From: Nematopogon swammerdamellus
Taxonomy: Eukaryota; Arthropoda; Insecta; Lepidoptera; Adelidae
NCBI GenBank assembly: GCA_946902875.1
Contig: OX336353.1
Location: forward strand, 17,869,151 to 17,933,150
Direction of reading: 5' to 3'
DNA: 64,000 bases
Shown here piece after piece: positions 1 to 10,121 of the stretch. The position numbers were made by a program, and so were the translations under genes. Every line of letters starts with the position of its first letter. The first letter of the stretch is position 1. The notes beneath the pieces are model-generated. The model worked only from the letters and a program-made list of their open reading frames with translations. It was not told the DNA's origin and made no database searches.

Positions 1-483
1 ATGTAAGTTTTAAAGTTTACATTGGACGCAGTAGATCTTACAAAAGACCATATATTTTTATAGCATCACACTAAACGTGCTCTCTAGAGAACCAGATAGT
101 TTTGGTGTGATTAGTGGAGAAAAGTTGTGCCTCCCGCTACTCCCCGCACTGACTGTTTTACTAGAAATTAGATGGGATGCTGCAACTTCTCTCTACTAAC
201 TTCCTCCGTTAGCCTACTACGAATGTTGACGTCGACGTCGTCGTCGTCGGCGCCGCCGCTCCGCCGCGCCGCCGCCGCAGCGAATTACTTTTTTGCGATG
301 CGAAATGTATAACAACAATTTAGAGAAAATAAATTGTTATTGAACTGATATCTTATCAAAATTAACGATTTCACTATTAAACAAGATGAAGATAATTTAA
401 ATAGGCAGATCGGTAAGTATTCATGTTTATGCTGTTAATAATGATTCTCTTGTGAGCGGTAGTACCTATGGGTAATTTTATTT
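1..483. other. unassigned DNA with a GC-rich triplet patch
   Basis: No gene or recognisable repeat is seen. Positions about 228-287 form a GTC/GCC-rich patch in otherwise AT-rich sequence, which could belong to a promoter or simply be low-complexity DNA. Confidence 0.4.
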
Positions 484-660
484 GTAAGTTACTATAATTT
501 CCAGTGAAAAAAAATTCCAGTGAAGTTTCTTGTCAGTTCTTCTTCGCTGTGATAATCAAATTGGCGGAATGTTACAATGTACATTATGTATGACAAACAT
601 GACAAATCTGAGCGCAGCGTACTATCAAGAGATGATAAATAAACAATAAATAATATAATA
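484..660 (+). mobile_element. family N fragment (probable LINE 3' tail), diverged
   Basis: It shares the core (GAAGTTTCTTG followed by a TCTTC block and an ATAAATAAACAATAAAT end) with better copies at 24540-24850 (minus) and 42279-42637 (plus). The A-rich, ATAAA-repeating end and the target duplication seen for the 42.3 kb copy suggest target-primed retrotransposition. The local open frame on the minus strand is a by-product of this repeat. Confidence 0.5.
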
Positions 661-1737
661 ACACTTATATAAGGTACTAATAAAACATTGTGACTTGCGA
701 TGTTGGTTTGAACGGAGAAGTTGACAGGACACACGACTTTGCTACCACATTTTAAGAGCGGTCAACTCTTTAAAATAATTCTTTGAATAGTACATACACA
801 AAATTTTGGATAAAAAAAATATGTTGACTATAAATATCTATGTATTAAACAAAAGCTCTCGATACTACTAATAGATACTAAAAATACCAAAGATACAAAA
901 GCCTAAGCGCGCCGCGAGTGTAGGACTACAATAAATCGTCGTGTCGTTAATACCAATAAAATAATACAATAATCGAATACTCGTAAAAACTTCACCAGTT
1001 ACTTAATATTAAATAAATTTGGTTCAAAATTCTACCACTTTATTCACGGTACTTTTCCTATGTGGCTCGATGTTTCAGGCCAAACGGATGGTCCTTTCTC
1101 ACGAGAATATACTTAAAACCCATACCAAATAAATAGTTTAGTACCTATCTAAGTACTACGTACTTGGAAATGTAGTCAATCCCTGCGATCATATTATTAT
1201 CTCCCGAAGAAGAACTATATTGTTAATAACCATATCATACCTACCTACTAGAATCTACAATGACAACAAATGACGCGTACTTAGACCATAAATATATATT
1301 TACAGGTATAATATTATAATGTTCTAACACAAAACTGCGGTGAACATTGCATCCTCCCTCGCATCCTCAAGTAACTCGTAAGACGAATATCAACAGCAAA
1401 CGTTATCTAAATGTGTACACCACATAATAGGGTACATCCGAATTTTTTTCTAAAACCCTCACACACAATCCAGGTACCTACTTCGGCCCCTCTCCGAGAA
1501 ATAACCAACAATTTACACAATTGTTTGATTTATGAACTTTTCGCGTCGAGTTGGCTCGCTTCGGGTCGGCGGTGGCGGCTTGGACCCTGCGACAAATAGT
1601 ACCCGGGGTCAAATATGTTCGAAGTGAATCGTCAAGGCGGGGAACTGTCTCCGCGGTGACTCGCCGAAGGCGGCTTGTCTGGCGACGTATCGGCGGTGCG
1701 GAATAGTCCTAGACTTTTATTTTTTAGACTTTTATTA
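661..1737. other. unassigned AT-rich DNA
   Basis: No coding signal or repeat shared with the rest of the window was found. Positions 1545-1700 are relatively GC-rich (GGCGG-containing) but contain no splice-bounded open frame I can defend. Confidence 0.4.
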
Positions 1738-1772
1738 TTTTATTCTTTTTAAGTACCGGCCCCACACGGTAT
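1738..1772 (-). mobile_element. fragment of the SINE B/C head
   Basis: This is the reverse complement of the GTACCGTG...GGCCGGTAC start of the B/C head, including the following AAAAGAATA. Only about 35 bp survive. Confidence 0.6.
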
Positions 1773-2270
1773 TTATATTACTATCTAAATAAAATTCACC
1801 TTCTAAATGGTTGATAATAAACCGAACGATATGCGGTATCATTAGCGATCCCTCTTTTGCTAACTACCCGCATCGCACGCTTCATAACCACTATACTTAC
1901 GTAAACAATGGACATTGCTGTCGTAATGAACTCTGAAATCTACGCTACCTTCATTAGTGTTTTTCGGAAGGCTCCCGTCATCCCGACGTCATGAGTAAAG
2001 TTACTGATTTCGGAGGTCCACCGCAGGAGTTCTGAATTCGATCTTTCTTTTTTCATGGCGCAATTCAACGAGTATTTTTGTTCGGAAAATTTGAATTGAC
2101 GAAATACGCAATACAACTTGACAGGAGATACAGTCAGCGCTGACATTGCAGCTGGTTTCGACAGGGAAAATGTGCGATGACGTTAGGGGTGTAGCAGCTG
2201 ATAAAATAATAAGATTAAACTATTAAAATAAAAAATAAAATAAAATGTGTATAATATAATATTATTAAAA
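1773..2270. other. unassigned DNA
   Basis: No supported feature. The short minus-strand open frame at 1940-2146 has no recognisable domain. Confidence 0.4.
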
Positions 2271-2546
2271 ACCGTGTGCGGCCGGTCATCTCTCCCTGCG
2301 CATGTCGTAAAGGGCGACTAAGGGATAAGGACAAGATGCCGTGCTAAAAGGTGGCAGGCTAGCCACTTCTTACCTTGGCATGCAGTTAGCAGGTGAATTT
2401 TCGTGCTTACTTTCTGCTTGATAGTTATTTTGTCCTAATACGTTGCTAAACGTGGTGGTCGGTGTTATGCTGTGATATAGTTCTTACAGCACAACACCGA
2501 TTACTCTCTGTATCCCGATTTTCGGGATACGGCGTGTGGTATGTAA
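2271..2546 (+). mobile_element. SINE C copy, head partly deleted
   Basis: It begins in the head (ACCGTGTGCGGCCGG) but lacks the middle of it, then carries the GTCGTAAAGGGCGACTAAGG block. The C body follows: CTAGCCACTTCTTACCTTGG, the CAACACCGATTACTCTG block, and a GTATGTAA end. Compare the fuller copies at 46954-47287 and 51288-51603. Confidence 0.75.
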
Positions 2547-3372
2547 TATAAATAGTTTTAAACAACTTTCCCAGACAAACAAACAACCGACTTGTTGGAG
2601 CTAAAATGTTCTTGTAACGGAAAGCCCGTAGTCGGCATTCGGTGACGATCTGGACTGAGTGTTTTAGGCCAACTGACTGAGACTCGATGGGAATGGAAAT
2701 TAAGAAAAATATTCGATTTCTTTCACGCACATATTGCAAAGAGTCTTGCATTTTTTGTTTTGAAAATTCGTTTAAAAAAAGTTCGTCCAATTTCGAATGT
2801 AAATTGTACGCGTGTGGACCCCGCGCTCGCGATGCTAATTACTTTGTTTTTGTATAATGCGAGATTGCGGACGCCTCCTCCGCGCCGCGCCGGCCCTCCG
2901 CCGCACCCGTCTTGCATACCGGTTAAATAATGAATGAAGTTTTGAGCCCAAAAATGAGATGCGATCGCGATCGGCTTTTATTTTGTGAAGTGCTTCGATT
3001 TTGCGAATTTTCGAAGTTAACAAAAACGGCTTATTTCGTGAATTTTTAATCAGATAATTAAGTTTCGTTTTTCAATAGCTAGATAAACTTTTAATTAACG
3101 CCTATTAAATCATAATTCCTCTTAGAAGCACAGAAGCCCAATTTTGGTAATAAATATCCACCTTCAAACCTAAATGAATGAATGGTCTCTCCCCGGAGAC
3201 AATTAGCTTAATTGGAAGCCGAATTGGCATCTTCTCGGGGTTGGCAATGGCTATGCCTGAACGCAGGGTTTGGACATACAATTCACATTGCCTGTTTTAA
3301 GCTTGTTTTGTAAATTTTTTGCTGAAAATTTTTAAGGTTAAGTTTTTAAATTAAGTAGGTATACCGTGTACT
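2547..3372. other. unassigned DNA with a GC-rich patch
   Basis: Positions about 2815-2920 are strongly GC-rich (CGCGCCGCGCCGG-like). Three short minus-strand open frames overlap the patch in different phases, which fits composition bias rather than a gene. The rest is AT-rich and unrecognised. Confidence 0.4.
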
Positions 3373-3665
3373 GTACCGTGTGGGGCCGGTACTTTAAAAG
3401 AATAGCCCCACTGCATCTCTCCCCGTGTATGTTGTAAAAGGCGACTAAGGGATATGACTCCCTTCTTATATTACTAGGGCGGGTTAAACCCTACCAGGTT
3501 TAACCCGCCCGGGTTGGTACCACCGTAATGAATGAAAGGTCGGTCGAAACGGCTATGCAAATAGCTTGTGTTTTCCGTCCAGTTCAGTGTAGCCGGCACG
3601 ACCGAAGGGAAGCACTGACGTGGCACCAAGTTCACCCGGTGTTATGAGCGGACATCACGGACAGT
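3373..3665 (+). mobile_element. SINE B copy, 3' truncated
   Basis: It starts GTACCGTGTGGGGCCGGTAC, runs through the GGCGACTAAGGGATATGACT block into tail 1 (GGTACCACCG, GAAAGGTCGGTCGAAACGG, GTAGCCGGCACGACCGAAGG) and stops at the ACATCACGGA motif. There it is replaced by an AGTGGCGGCTGG sequence that is unrelated to tail 1. Confidence 0.85.
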
Positions 3666-4059
3666 GGCGGCTGGCCCTTAAGTGCGTTCGTGCGCCGCAC
3701 TACCACAAAACATAACGCCTTCACCCGAAAGAATGAAATAAATTAAAATATTAAACATTCTCCATGAAACCGATCGAAGTAAAAATATCAAACTGAATTC
3801 GATCCTATTTCCTAGACAACAAGGCACGATTTTGCTGTACGTAATACGTACTACATACTACGTATAGCCGCCGAGCTCGCCGCGCCGAGTGCAGCACAAA
3901 ACACCGCGAACGTTTACTATGAGAAAATGTCAAACGCCGCTGCCCCGCCGCGTGAAACAAAACACTATTCATACGATTATGTGTGGCCTTCTGCGTGTGA
4001 CACACGACGGAAAAAGAAGGACAGTATATTGTGGATAGACGCGCGTGCGACACGTCGCG

Positions 4060-4800
4060 ACCGAGCCAGCCGACGATGAGCCGAAGTAAGCCGAGATCGT
4101 AAACCCGACCGAAGGCACGCGCGGGCGGGGGGCGCGGGCGCGCGGGCGCGGCGGGGGCGATCCAAACTCTGGGTCGAAGTCACACACACACAAGCGCTAA
4201 GTACCTACACATACGCTGTAGCACGAACCGACAGGCGAGTCCATTTTTGGAATATGGGTGTTTCTTATATTTATATAACAGATCGAGTTTGCAATTGAAT
4301 AATTTGAATTATTCGAATATCGATTTCATACATATTCGAATGGTAATTTATAAAATATTTGGAATCACCCAAAGACCTAGGCGTTGTTGGTCGCGCGATC
4401 ATCCGATCGATCGCTCGCCGCGGCGCGCCGGGCGCGCCGCGCCATCTCAGTTCGGGGCGAGACCCGTCGTCGTCGCGTCGACCGATGATGGCCGCTCCGC
4501 GCCGCCGCGCCGCCACCGCTTAGATGAAATATTGTACGTAATATATCTTTGCCGCGCCGGGATGTTTTGCAAATCAGTTTTTTAGCAGTTTGAACGACTT
4601 TTCGTCAGTTAACAGTACATTGTGAAGTTTTCTTCATTGCCCGGCGCGGCAAGGCTGGCCGACGGGCGCGGGCGCGCGCGCCCCGGCCACGCCTCGCGCG
4701 CGGAGGCGCCCCGGCGACCGCGGCTCGGTGCTCGGTGGACACTGCGCAGTGAAGTGTCGCTTTGGTTCTTCGAGCAATTAGGACTCTGGTTGTGTTTCTA
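4060..4800 (+). promoter_or_regulatory. GC-rich island, candidate promoter region
   Basis: Two very GC-rich blocks (4095-4165 and 4380-4520, then 4640-4745) stand out against AT-rich DNA. Arthropod-style initiator motifs (TCAGTT) occur at about 4446 and 4605. No TATA box is placed convincingly. The island precedes a possible first exon, described in the next entry. Promoter identity is inference from composition and position only; the open frames on both strands here are GC-bias shadows. Confidence 0.35.
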
Positions 4801-4979
4801 GTGCGTTATAAAAATGAGTGGATTCAGTGTTGACTATATTAAAAACGAAATAAATAGAACAATATTAGACCTACCCAATCAAACTGTAGTGTGTGTGTGT
4901 GTGACTGATTTCTTCATAATTTTCATAAATTCGCTGGCGTGTTCTTCAAAACACCATACCTAGATATTTCAATCTAAAA
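4605..4979 (+). other. candidate 5' exon with short ORF 4814-4963
   Basis: Downstream of a TCAGTTAACAG initiator-like site the sequence contains an ATG in good context (AAAATGAG) at 4814. It opens a 49-codon frame (MSGFSVDYIKNEINR...) that ends with TAG at 4961-4963. A strong splice donor, AAAGTGAGTAC, lies at 4980. The frame stops before the donor, so it would be an upstream ORF or untranslated leader, or the real start could lie beyond the intron. I recognise no protein. If real, much of the window would be intron of this gene. Confidence 0.3.
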
Positions 4980-5200
4980 GTGAGTACATTTTTATTACTT
5001 ACATTTTAATAATTTTATCACTTTTATCCTTACCTTATTTTGTCTTTCAACTCTGTATCTGTTGAGTGAGAATACTTTTACATAATTTGGGCAATTAACT
5101 CAGACATGAAAATAAAATAAAAAATCACGTCTCGGTATCCATTAGATTCACGTTTGGGTTTAGTACTACGAGTAAGTTAGCGCACACTGTGCGCTAGGTA

Positions 5201-5243
5201 CCTATGGGACTGGGTGTGCTGTGCGCACACCCAGTCCCATAGG
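5201..5243. repeat. perfect short hairpin
   Basis: Arms of 18 bp (CCTATGGGACTGGGTGTG at 5201-5218 and its complement at 5226-5243) surround a 7-base loop. It directly precedes a SINE tail-1 fragment. No function is evident. Confidence 0.8.
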
Positions 5244-5254
5244 TCACCAGCCGC

Positions 5255-5312
5255 CACTGATCACGGATGTTGTATGTAGGTGATGTAGCCAACCGTGTCA
5301 GTTTCCATAAAA
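5255..5312 (+). mobile_element. tail-1 SINE 3' end fragment
   Basis: It carries only the last part of tail 1: ATCACGGATGTTG, GGTGATGTAGCCAACCGTG, then TCAGTTTCCAT and an A-run. Confidence 0.8.
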
Positions 5313-5658
5313 AAAAAAAAGGTATACTACATTTTTTTTTTAAATGGATAGCGCGACATGTGACATATTTTGAGCTAAGTGAATTTTTTAAATCGTGCTT
5401 CACTAAAGATTATAAAATTGTATTTGGAGAAAAAATTATAAAAAAAATTTACAATAGAAAAGCAAAAGTAGAGGAATGTTTGTTTTGTTGTTTTGAGGAA
5501 TTTTTTTTTCTATCGAGCGAACTTGCTGTTTCAACGTCGAGGTTCACTATAGATTCACTAATCCTGTAGATTGAAAACTTAGAACATTCCCTATACTTAT
5601 CTGTAACCTTTCAATCTCTGCATAATTTAAGATTCTCAATCAGCATTATGATTGTCCA

Positions 5659-5947
5659 GAACTGGAGAACCTCTTTACTAGAAATACAAATAGTCATCTC
5701 CGAGGCCATAGCTTGAAGCTGAATGTCACTGTCAGCTCAACAAATCCGAGACGAAACTTCCTGTCAAATAGAGTAGTGGAAATGTGGAACAAACTGCCCG
5801 AAGATGTCGTACAAGCACCCACCACCAATTCCTTTAAAAACAGGCTCGACAAACACCTAAAAAAAACACCAAACTAAACTAACATAAAAATAACAAAGCA
5901 CCAGTGAACTTAGACATGAACACATCAGCCTAGGCTGTTCGTTCATC

Positions 5948-5977
<30 letters not shown>
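5659..5977 (+). pseudogene. CR1/Jockey-type LINE, C-terminal reverse transcriptase fragment and 3' end
   Basis: An open frame from 5659 to the TAA at 5875-5877 (72 codons plus stop) reads like the C-terminus of a LINE reverse transcriptase protein. It contains RGHSLKL, then FLSNRVVEMWNKLPEDVV, and FKNRLDKHL near the end. The W-N-x-L-P motif followed by a basic FK-R-L helix is typical of this region in CR1/Jockey-like elements. A short 3' untranslated part follows and ends in an (AAAT)n run at 5946-5975. The copy is 5' truncated, with no catalytic core left. The clade assignment is inference from about 70 residues. Confidence 0.75.
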
Positions 5978-5980
<3 letters not shown>

Positions 5981-6004
5981 CCTACGGTACAGGTGACCCG
6001 AATG

Positions 6005-6393
6005 TTTTTTTTTATGGAAACTGACACGGTTGGCTACATCACCTACAACATCCGTGATGTCAGCCCATAACACCGGGTGAACTAAGTGCCATGTCAGTGT
6101 TTCCCTTCGATCGTGCCGGCTACACTGAACTGGACGGAAAACACCAAACTATTTACATAGCCGTTTCGACCGACGTTTAATTCAGTGCGGTGGTACTAAC
6201 CCGGGTAGGTTGAACCCTTTGACCTAGTAAGGTAAGAAGGGAAGGGAGCCCACAGTTTTAACGTGGAATCCGAACCACGGTCAGCCTCCAACGGTCGAGT
6301 GGTCACCCATCCAAGAACTGACTGGCCCAGCGTTGCTTAACCATCAGTAGCGACAGTCGACTGTCTGCACAACTGAGCTATCGAGGCTGACAA
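6005..6393 (-). mobile_element. SINE A copy (tRNA/5S-like head plus tail 1)
   Basis: Read on the minus strand it starts TTTTGTCAGCCTCGATAGCT (tRNA-like A box TAGCTCAGTTG). It continues through a degenerate 5S-rRNA-like block (TTAAGCAACGCTGGG, CAGTTCTTGGATGGGTGACC), then a B-box-like GGTTCGGATTCC, then tail 1, and ends CATAAAAAAA. It is near full length, about 389 bp. Confidence 0.9.
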
Positions 6394-6792
6394 AAATTAT
6401 GGTTATAACTCTCTTGCAAGCAGGTATTGAAGGAAGGCACACGTCTATTTTATTTTTTTCGTATGTAAAGTATTATTCTTTCAATATAATTTTCTTTGCT
6501 TATTTATGTTTGTAATTATTTCAGTGAACCAGCAGCGCCCCTGTGTGGTAGGTACTCCTACGAACACCCTTTCTTTTGTATATGGCGGCAAGGGCGACTT
6601 ACAGCCTCGCAACGAAGGTTCAATGTGTTGCATAGTGAACCTCATTGCTTCCAATGCCTCGCGCGGAAATGAACACTAAGCCTATAGAGGTAATCTGGAG
6701 CCAGGTATCGTGGCGCGGTAGCATTACTAGGTCTTCGCTGTGGAAGTCGCCTCTACGCATGATCTGCGTAAACCCTAGTTAACATTGGCACT
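6394..6792. other. unassigned DNA with the start of an 86-bp tandem duplication
   Basis: The segment CTCTACGCATGATCTGCG through the first part of the SINE B head (starting 6751) is repeated from 6837 at an 86-bp offset. The rest is unrecognised. Confidence 0.6.
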
Positions 6793-7183
6793 GTACCGCG
6801 TGGGGCCGGTACTGTAAAAGAATAGCCCCACTGCATCTCTACGCATGATCTGCGTAAACCCTAGTTAACATTGGCACTGTACCGCGTGGGGCCGGTACTG
6901 TAAAAGAATAGCCCCACTGCATCTCTCCCCGTGTATGTCGTAAAAGGCGACTAAGGGATATGACTACCTTTCTTATATTACTAGGTCGTAGGGTTTAACC
7001 CGGCCGGGTTGTTACCACCGCACTGAATGAAAGGTCGGTCGAAACGGCTATGTAAATAGTTTGTGTTTTCCGTCCAGTTCACTGTAGCCGGCACGACCGA
7101 AGGGAAGCACTGACGTGGCACCAAGTTCATCCGGTGTTATGGGCTGACATCACGGATGTTGTAGGTGATGTAGCCAACCGTGA
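6793..7183 (+). mobile_element. SINE B copy with duplicated head
   Basis: A first, partial head (6793-6840) is followed by a complete B element from 6879 (GTACCGCGTGGGGCCGG) through tail 1 to CCAACCGTG at 7183, where it is cut off by (TGACTT)n sequence. The double head results from the 86-bp tandem duplication noted upstream. Confidence 0.85.
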
Positions 7184-7188
7184 CTAAA

Positions 7189-7560
7189 TGACTTTGACTT
7201 TGACTTTGATATTTTACAGAAAAAAACACAATAAAAAATGTTCATTACCTGCAAAGGCGGACTTATCCCTTGCAGAGATTTCTGCCAGTAAACCCTTAGA
7301 TTGAGATTAATACAGGGTGTTTCAGGATAGGCTTGAGAAACTTCAGGAATAGAAAGTACTCATTATTAGAAGAAAAAATCCTTATCACTCAAATCGAAAT
7401 TACCTATGTATTTTTGCTTTTCATATAAAAAATTAAAATTGTGGCATTTGACAACAGTGCTGTCTAGGTCTAGGGAATGCAATGACCATGTTTAGTCCCA
7501 CTTTTCTTTTGATGTTATGGGTGGCTCGGCGCCAAATGCCACGCTTTCAATAAAAAAAGA
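7189..7560. mobile_element. cluster of small repeat fragments
   Basis: The cluster contains a (TGACTT)n patch at 7191-7210 and a minus-strand piece of family I at 7247-7310 (AAGGCGGACTTATCCCTTGC). A lone terminus TACAGGGTGTTTC at 7313 looks like one end of a terminal-inverted-repeat element. A family E LINE 3' end lies at 7488-7556 (GGGTGGCTCGGC...CAATAAAAAA). All are truncated. Confidence 0.55.
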
Positions 7561-8817
7561 ATAAAAAAATTTAAATTAGCATATAAGATTATTTTTTTAA
7601 TTTCCTAATTGAGCCGAACAGGAGACTTAAAGACAAAATTGTATTCCTATTTGGGCTTCTCGATAGCTTTGCAGAGTAATTTTCGGCTTTATTGACACTG
7701 TTTATGAAATTGTTATATCCACGGGGCGCGCTCCAAATGCCGTTTGGAATAGGAGGGGGCGGCCGCGGCGGGCGGCGTGAAGCGTATGCACTTTAGTGCG
7801 GAATCACACTGTAATGTTATGTCAGGCCTCACGCACTCTATGTACTTGCGCGCGCTAACTACCTACCGCCCGACGACGGGCCGCCGGCGGTCTTTTTCAG
7901 TAGAAATTCGTCTGCCGCGCGAAGTATACATAGACGATCGCCCACGCAAGTGCGCGCAGCTGCAAAGCAATAACCACTTTACACTCGATCATTAAGGTAC
8001 ATTTTCGCACGCAGCGATTGGCGTTGTGAAAGGGTAGGCTATTAAAGCCCGAAGGTAGGAACATTTTCTATGGAGTGATTTATCTGTTACGAAGTAACTA
8101 TTAAGTAATCTGTGGTTATGTGCTGACTTCGGAAACGATAATAGTTAAAAAAAAACAATAAACAACAAATACATTCTCTTGATAAACAGGCTGATTGGAA
8201 ATTCGAATTGAAAAAAGAACAAGGGAATAATGAGGTATTTTTGTCTAAATACTCCCAGAATCCATACGACTCATAGATTTCTGAGTTGAAAGGGCATTTA
8301 GTTTGATTTTTTAATTACGAAATTGATTAATCCTTTTACTTGACAAAATGATTTTTATGTGGATACAAAAATTATGTATTTTTCTGACAATCTTTTATAC
8401 ACATATAGGCGTAGATCAATATTGGAACACCCTAAATTGCGTTTACATCTAAGTTGCTAAAAATAAATAAATATACAACTGCATTCGCAATAAGTCTGTC
8501 CCCTGCATTGCAGAAAAATACATAATAATGCGATCTACTATTTAACTATTCAGTCTACCTGACAATCGGATGCAAATCGAATTGAACGTTTAGCGTAGTG
8601 TAAGGGCGGCCGTGTAATCGCGGAATTCCGGTCCATTGGTTCTGCACAGCGCGGGAATAGCCTTCCGAACAAATGTTCGCGAATGCGGCCTTGGGATAGG
8701 GTTGCCTTTTTAAATTTTGTAAACCAAGGGCAAAAAAAAAATTAACGAATAATATGAACTACGAAGAAAAAGAAGAACTACCTACTTATATCTCACAACA
8801 TAAGACCTCAAACATCC
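7561..8817. other. unassigned DNA with a GC-rich patch
   Basis: Positions 7720-7965 are GC-rich and include a TCAGTAG initiator-like site near 7897. A 72-codon plus-strand frame there has no recognisable domain. No splice signals or repeats tie this patch to a gene. The remainder is AT-rich. Confidence 0.35.
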
Positions 8818-8938
8818 AAAGGTTGCCTGGGAGAAATCTCCGTAAGGCATAAGTCCGCCTTTGCTTCTCATGTAAATTACTTATCGTTTGTTACTGTAAA
8901 ATGTTCTGGAACAATAAAGTATTTCTATCTATCTATCT
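8818..8938 (+). mobile_element. family I short retro-tail with (TCTA)n end
   Basis: It contains GAAATCTCCGTAAGGCATAA and GTCCGCCTTTGC, then AACAATAAAG, and ends in (TCTA)n. A second copy at 17411-17523 is bounded by a target duplication, which shows that this short unit inserts as a retroposed 3' end. Its parent LINE is not in the window. Confidence 0.7.
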
Positions 8939-9239
8939 AAAATTGACATCTCGTACAACATTTTTAGGTACTACGACTACAAATTTGCAAATATAATTTT
9001 TATTTTTTTTTATTGGTAGCCTAAATAACTCTGCATGCTAATGATCAGTATCCCAAATAAAACCAAAATGCCCATAGTTTTATGACAAAAAAATATTAAG
9101 TCTTTTCAACGTTTTAAAAAAAATGCTCATATCATAAAAAGCAAATTACTCCCATTTTTTTTTTTTCTTATTTTTCTCTGGGTAGTCATAAACTGGCCTA
9201 CTCCCTGGTTCCCGCTTGACGTTGAGTTTTGGGTCACTT

Positions 9240-9372
9240 TGTATGTATCGCGGTCATTGTATGATTTCTGCATTAGATAAATTAGATTATTATAATTTTT
9301 TTTAATTGTATTAATATGTATTGACGATGTAATGTATGCCTATTACTAAATAAAAACTTTGACTTTGACTTT
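9240..9372 (+). mobile_element. LINE-like 3' tail ending in (TTTGAC)n
   Basis: The AT-rich segment ends in ACTAAATAAAAACTTTGACT with a repeated TTTGAC motif. The same motif caps the sequence at 7191-7210. It is interpreted as the 3' end of a target-primed element; no coding part remains. Confidence 0.4.
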
Positions 9373-9409
9373 ATTTACATAACTATTGACATAGCCGCTT
9401 CGACCGATT

Positions 9410-9560
9410 TTTTCAAATCAAATACTGCGTTCCGACTTGCATGCGGTTTTTTTTAAAGTTTGAAATTAAAGTTAAATTATAAATAAAAAAAAACCCGACG
9501 CTTGAAACGTCAAAAATAATTTCCGTTTATCTACTTAAAGGAGTCGGGGGGTTCGGCTAG
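9410..9560 (+). repeat. family F repeat fragment
   Basis: It shares CCGACTTGCATGCGG, AACCCGACGCTTG-like and TAATTTCCGTTTA motifs with 32675-32848 and 43675-43850. These suggest a dispersed non-coding element ending near AAAGGAGTCGG. Confidence 0.6.
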
Positions 9561-10116
9561 GTTTGATATCCATAATATGAGGTTCTTGCAAATATTAGAT
9601 ATGTTTTTGCATGTTTTACTTTTTATGTTAAAATCTGGTTTATCATATAATAAAAATAGAAATGTCTTCTTCCAATTGTTAGATTAAGACTCAGGAAAAA
9701 ACAATGGTTACGTAATAATAATTGGCTGTCACAATTTTTTCTCGGATGAAACATACATCCTATCGTAATATTTTCTAAATGTCCTAATCAATCTGCTAGG
9801 ACATGGGAACGAATGACAACCCTACGTGAGATCCCCAACACGGTATTGGTTCGATATTTCTCACCTCGATAGGCCTAGCGGCGGCGCCGCCGTTATGTTG
9901 CTCGTAGATATTCGCCAGTTGTATTCTCCCGAGTCGTAAAAGAACGGATGGAAGAAGAAAAACAATATGTTTGAAGGAAGCGGACGATTATTGAGGAAAA
10001 TTCCCGCCGAGATCATAAAAGTGAATTTTTGGCGCCTCTGGCCCGCAGTTTTGGTAGCGTGAAATATTGACCCCAAACTTGCGCACTAGACGGTAATAGC
10101 ACGGCGACGACGACGG
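9561..10116. other. unassigned DNA
   Basis: No supported feature is seen. GC-rich patches lie near 9880 and 10090-10116, immediately left of the Transib insertion; the 5-bp Transib target copy (TGGCG) occupies 10117-10121. Confidence 0.4.
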
Positions 10117-10121
10117 TGGCG

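Noticed and set aside
3969..4193. Arginine/proline-rich minus-strand ORFs near 4 kb
   Set aside because: Two frames of the same GC-rich island are open at once, which indicates composition bias; no domain and no splice sites.
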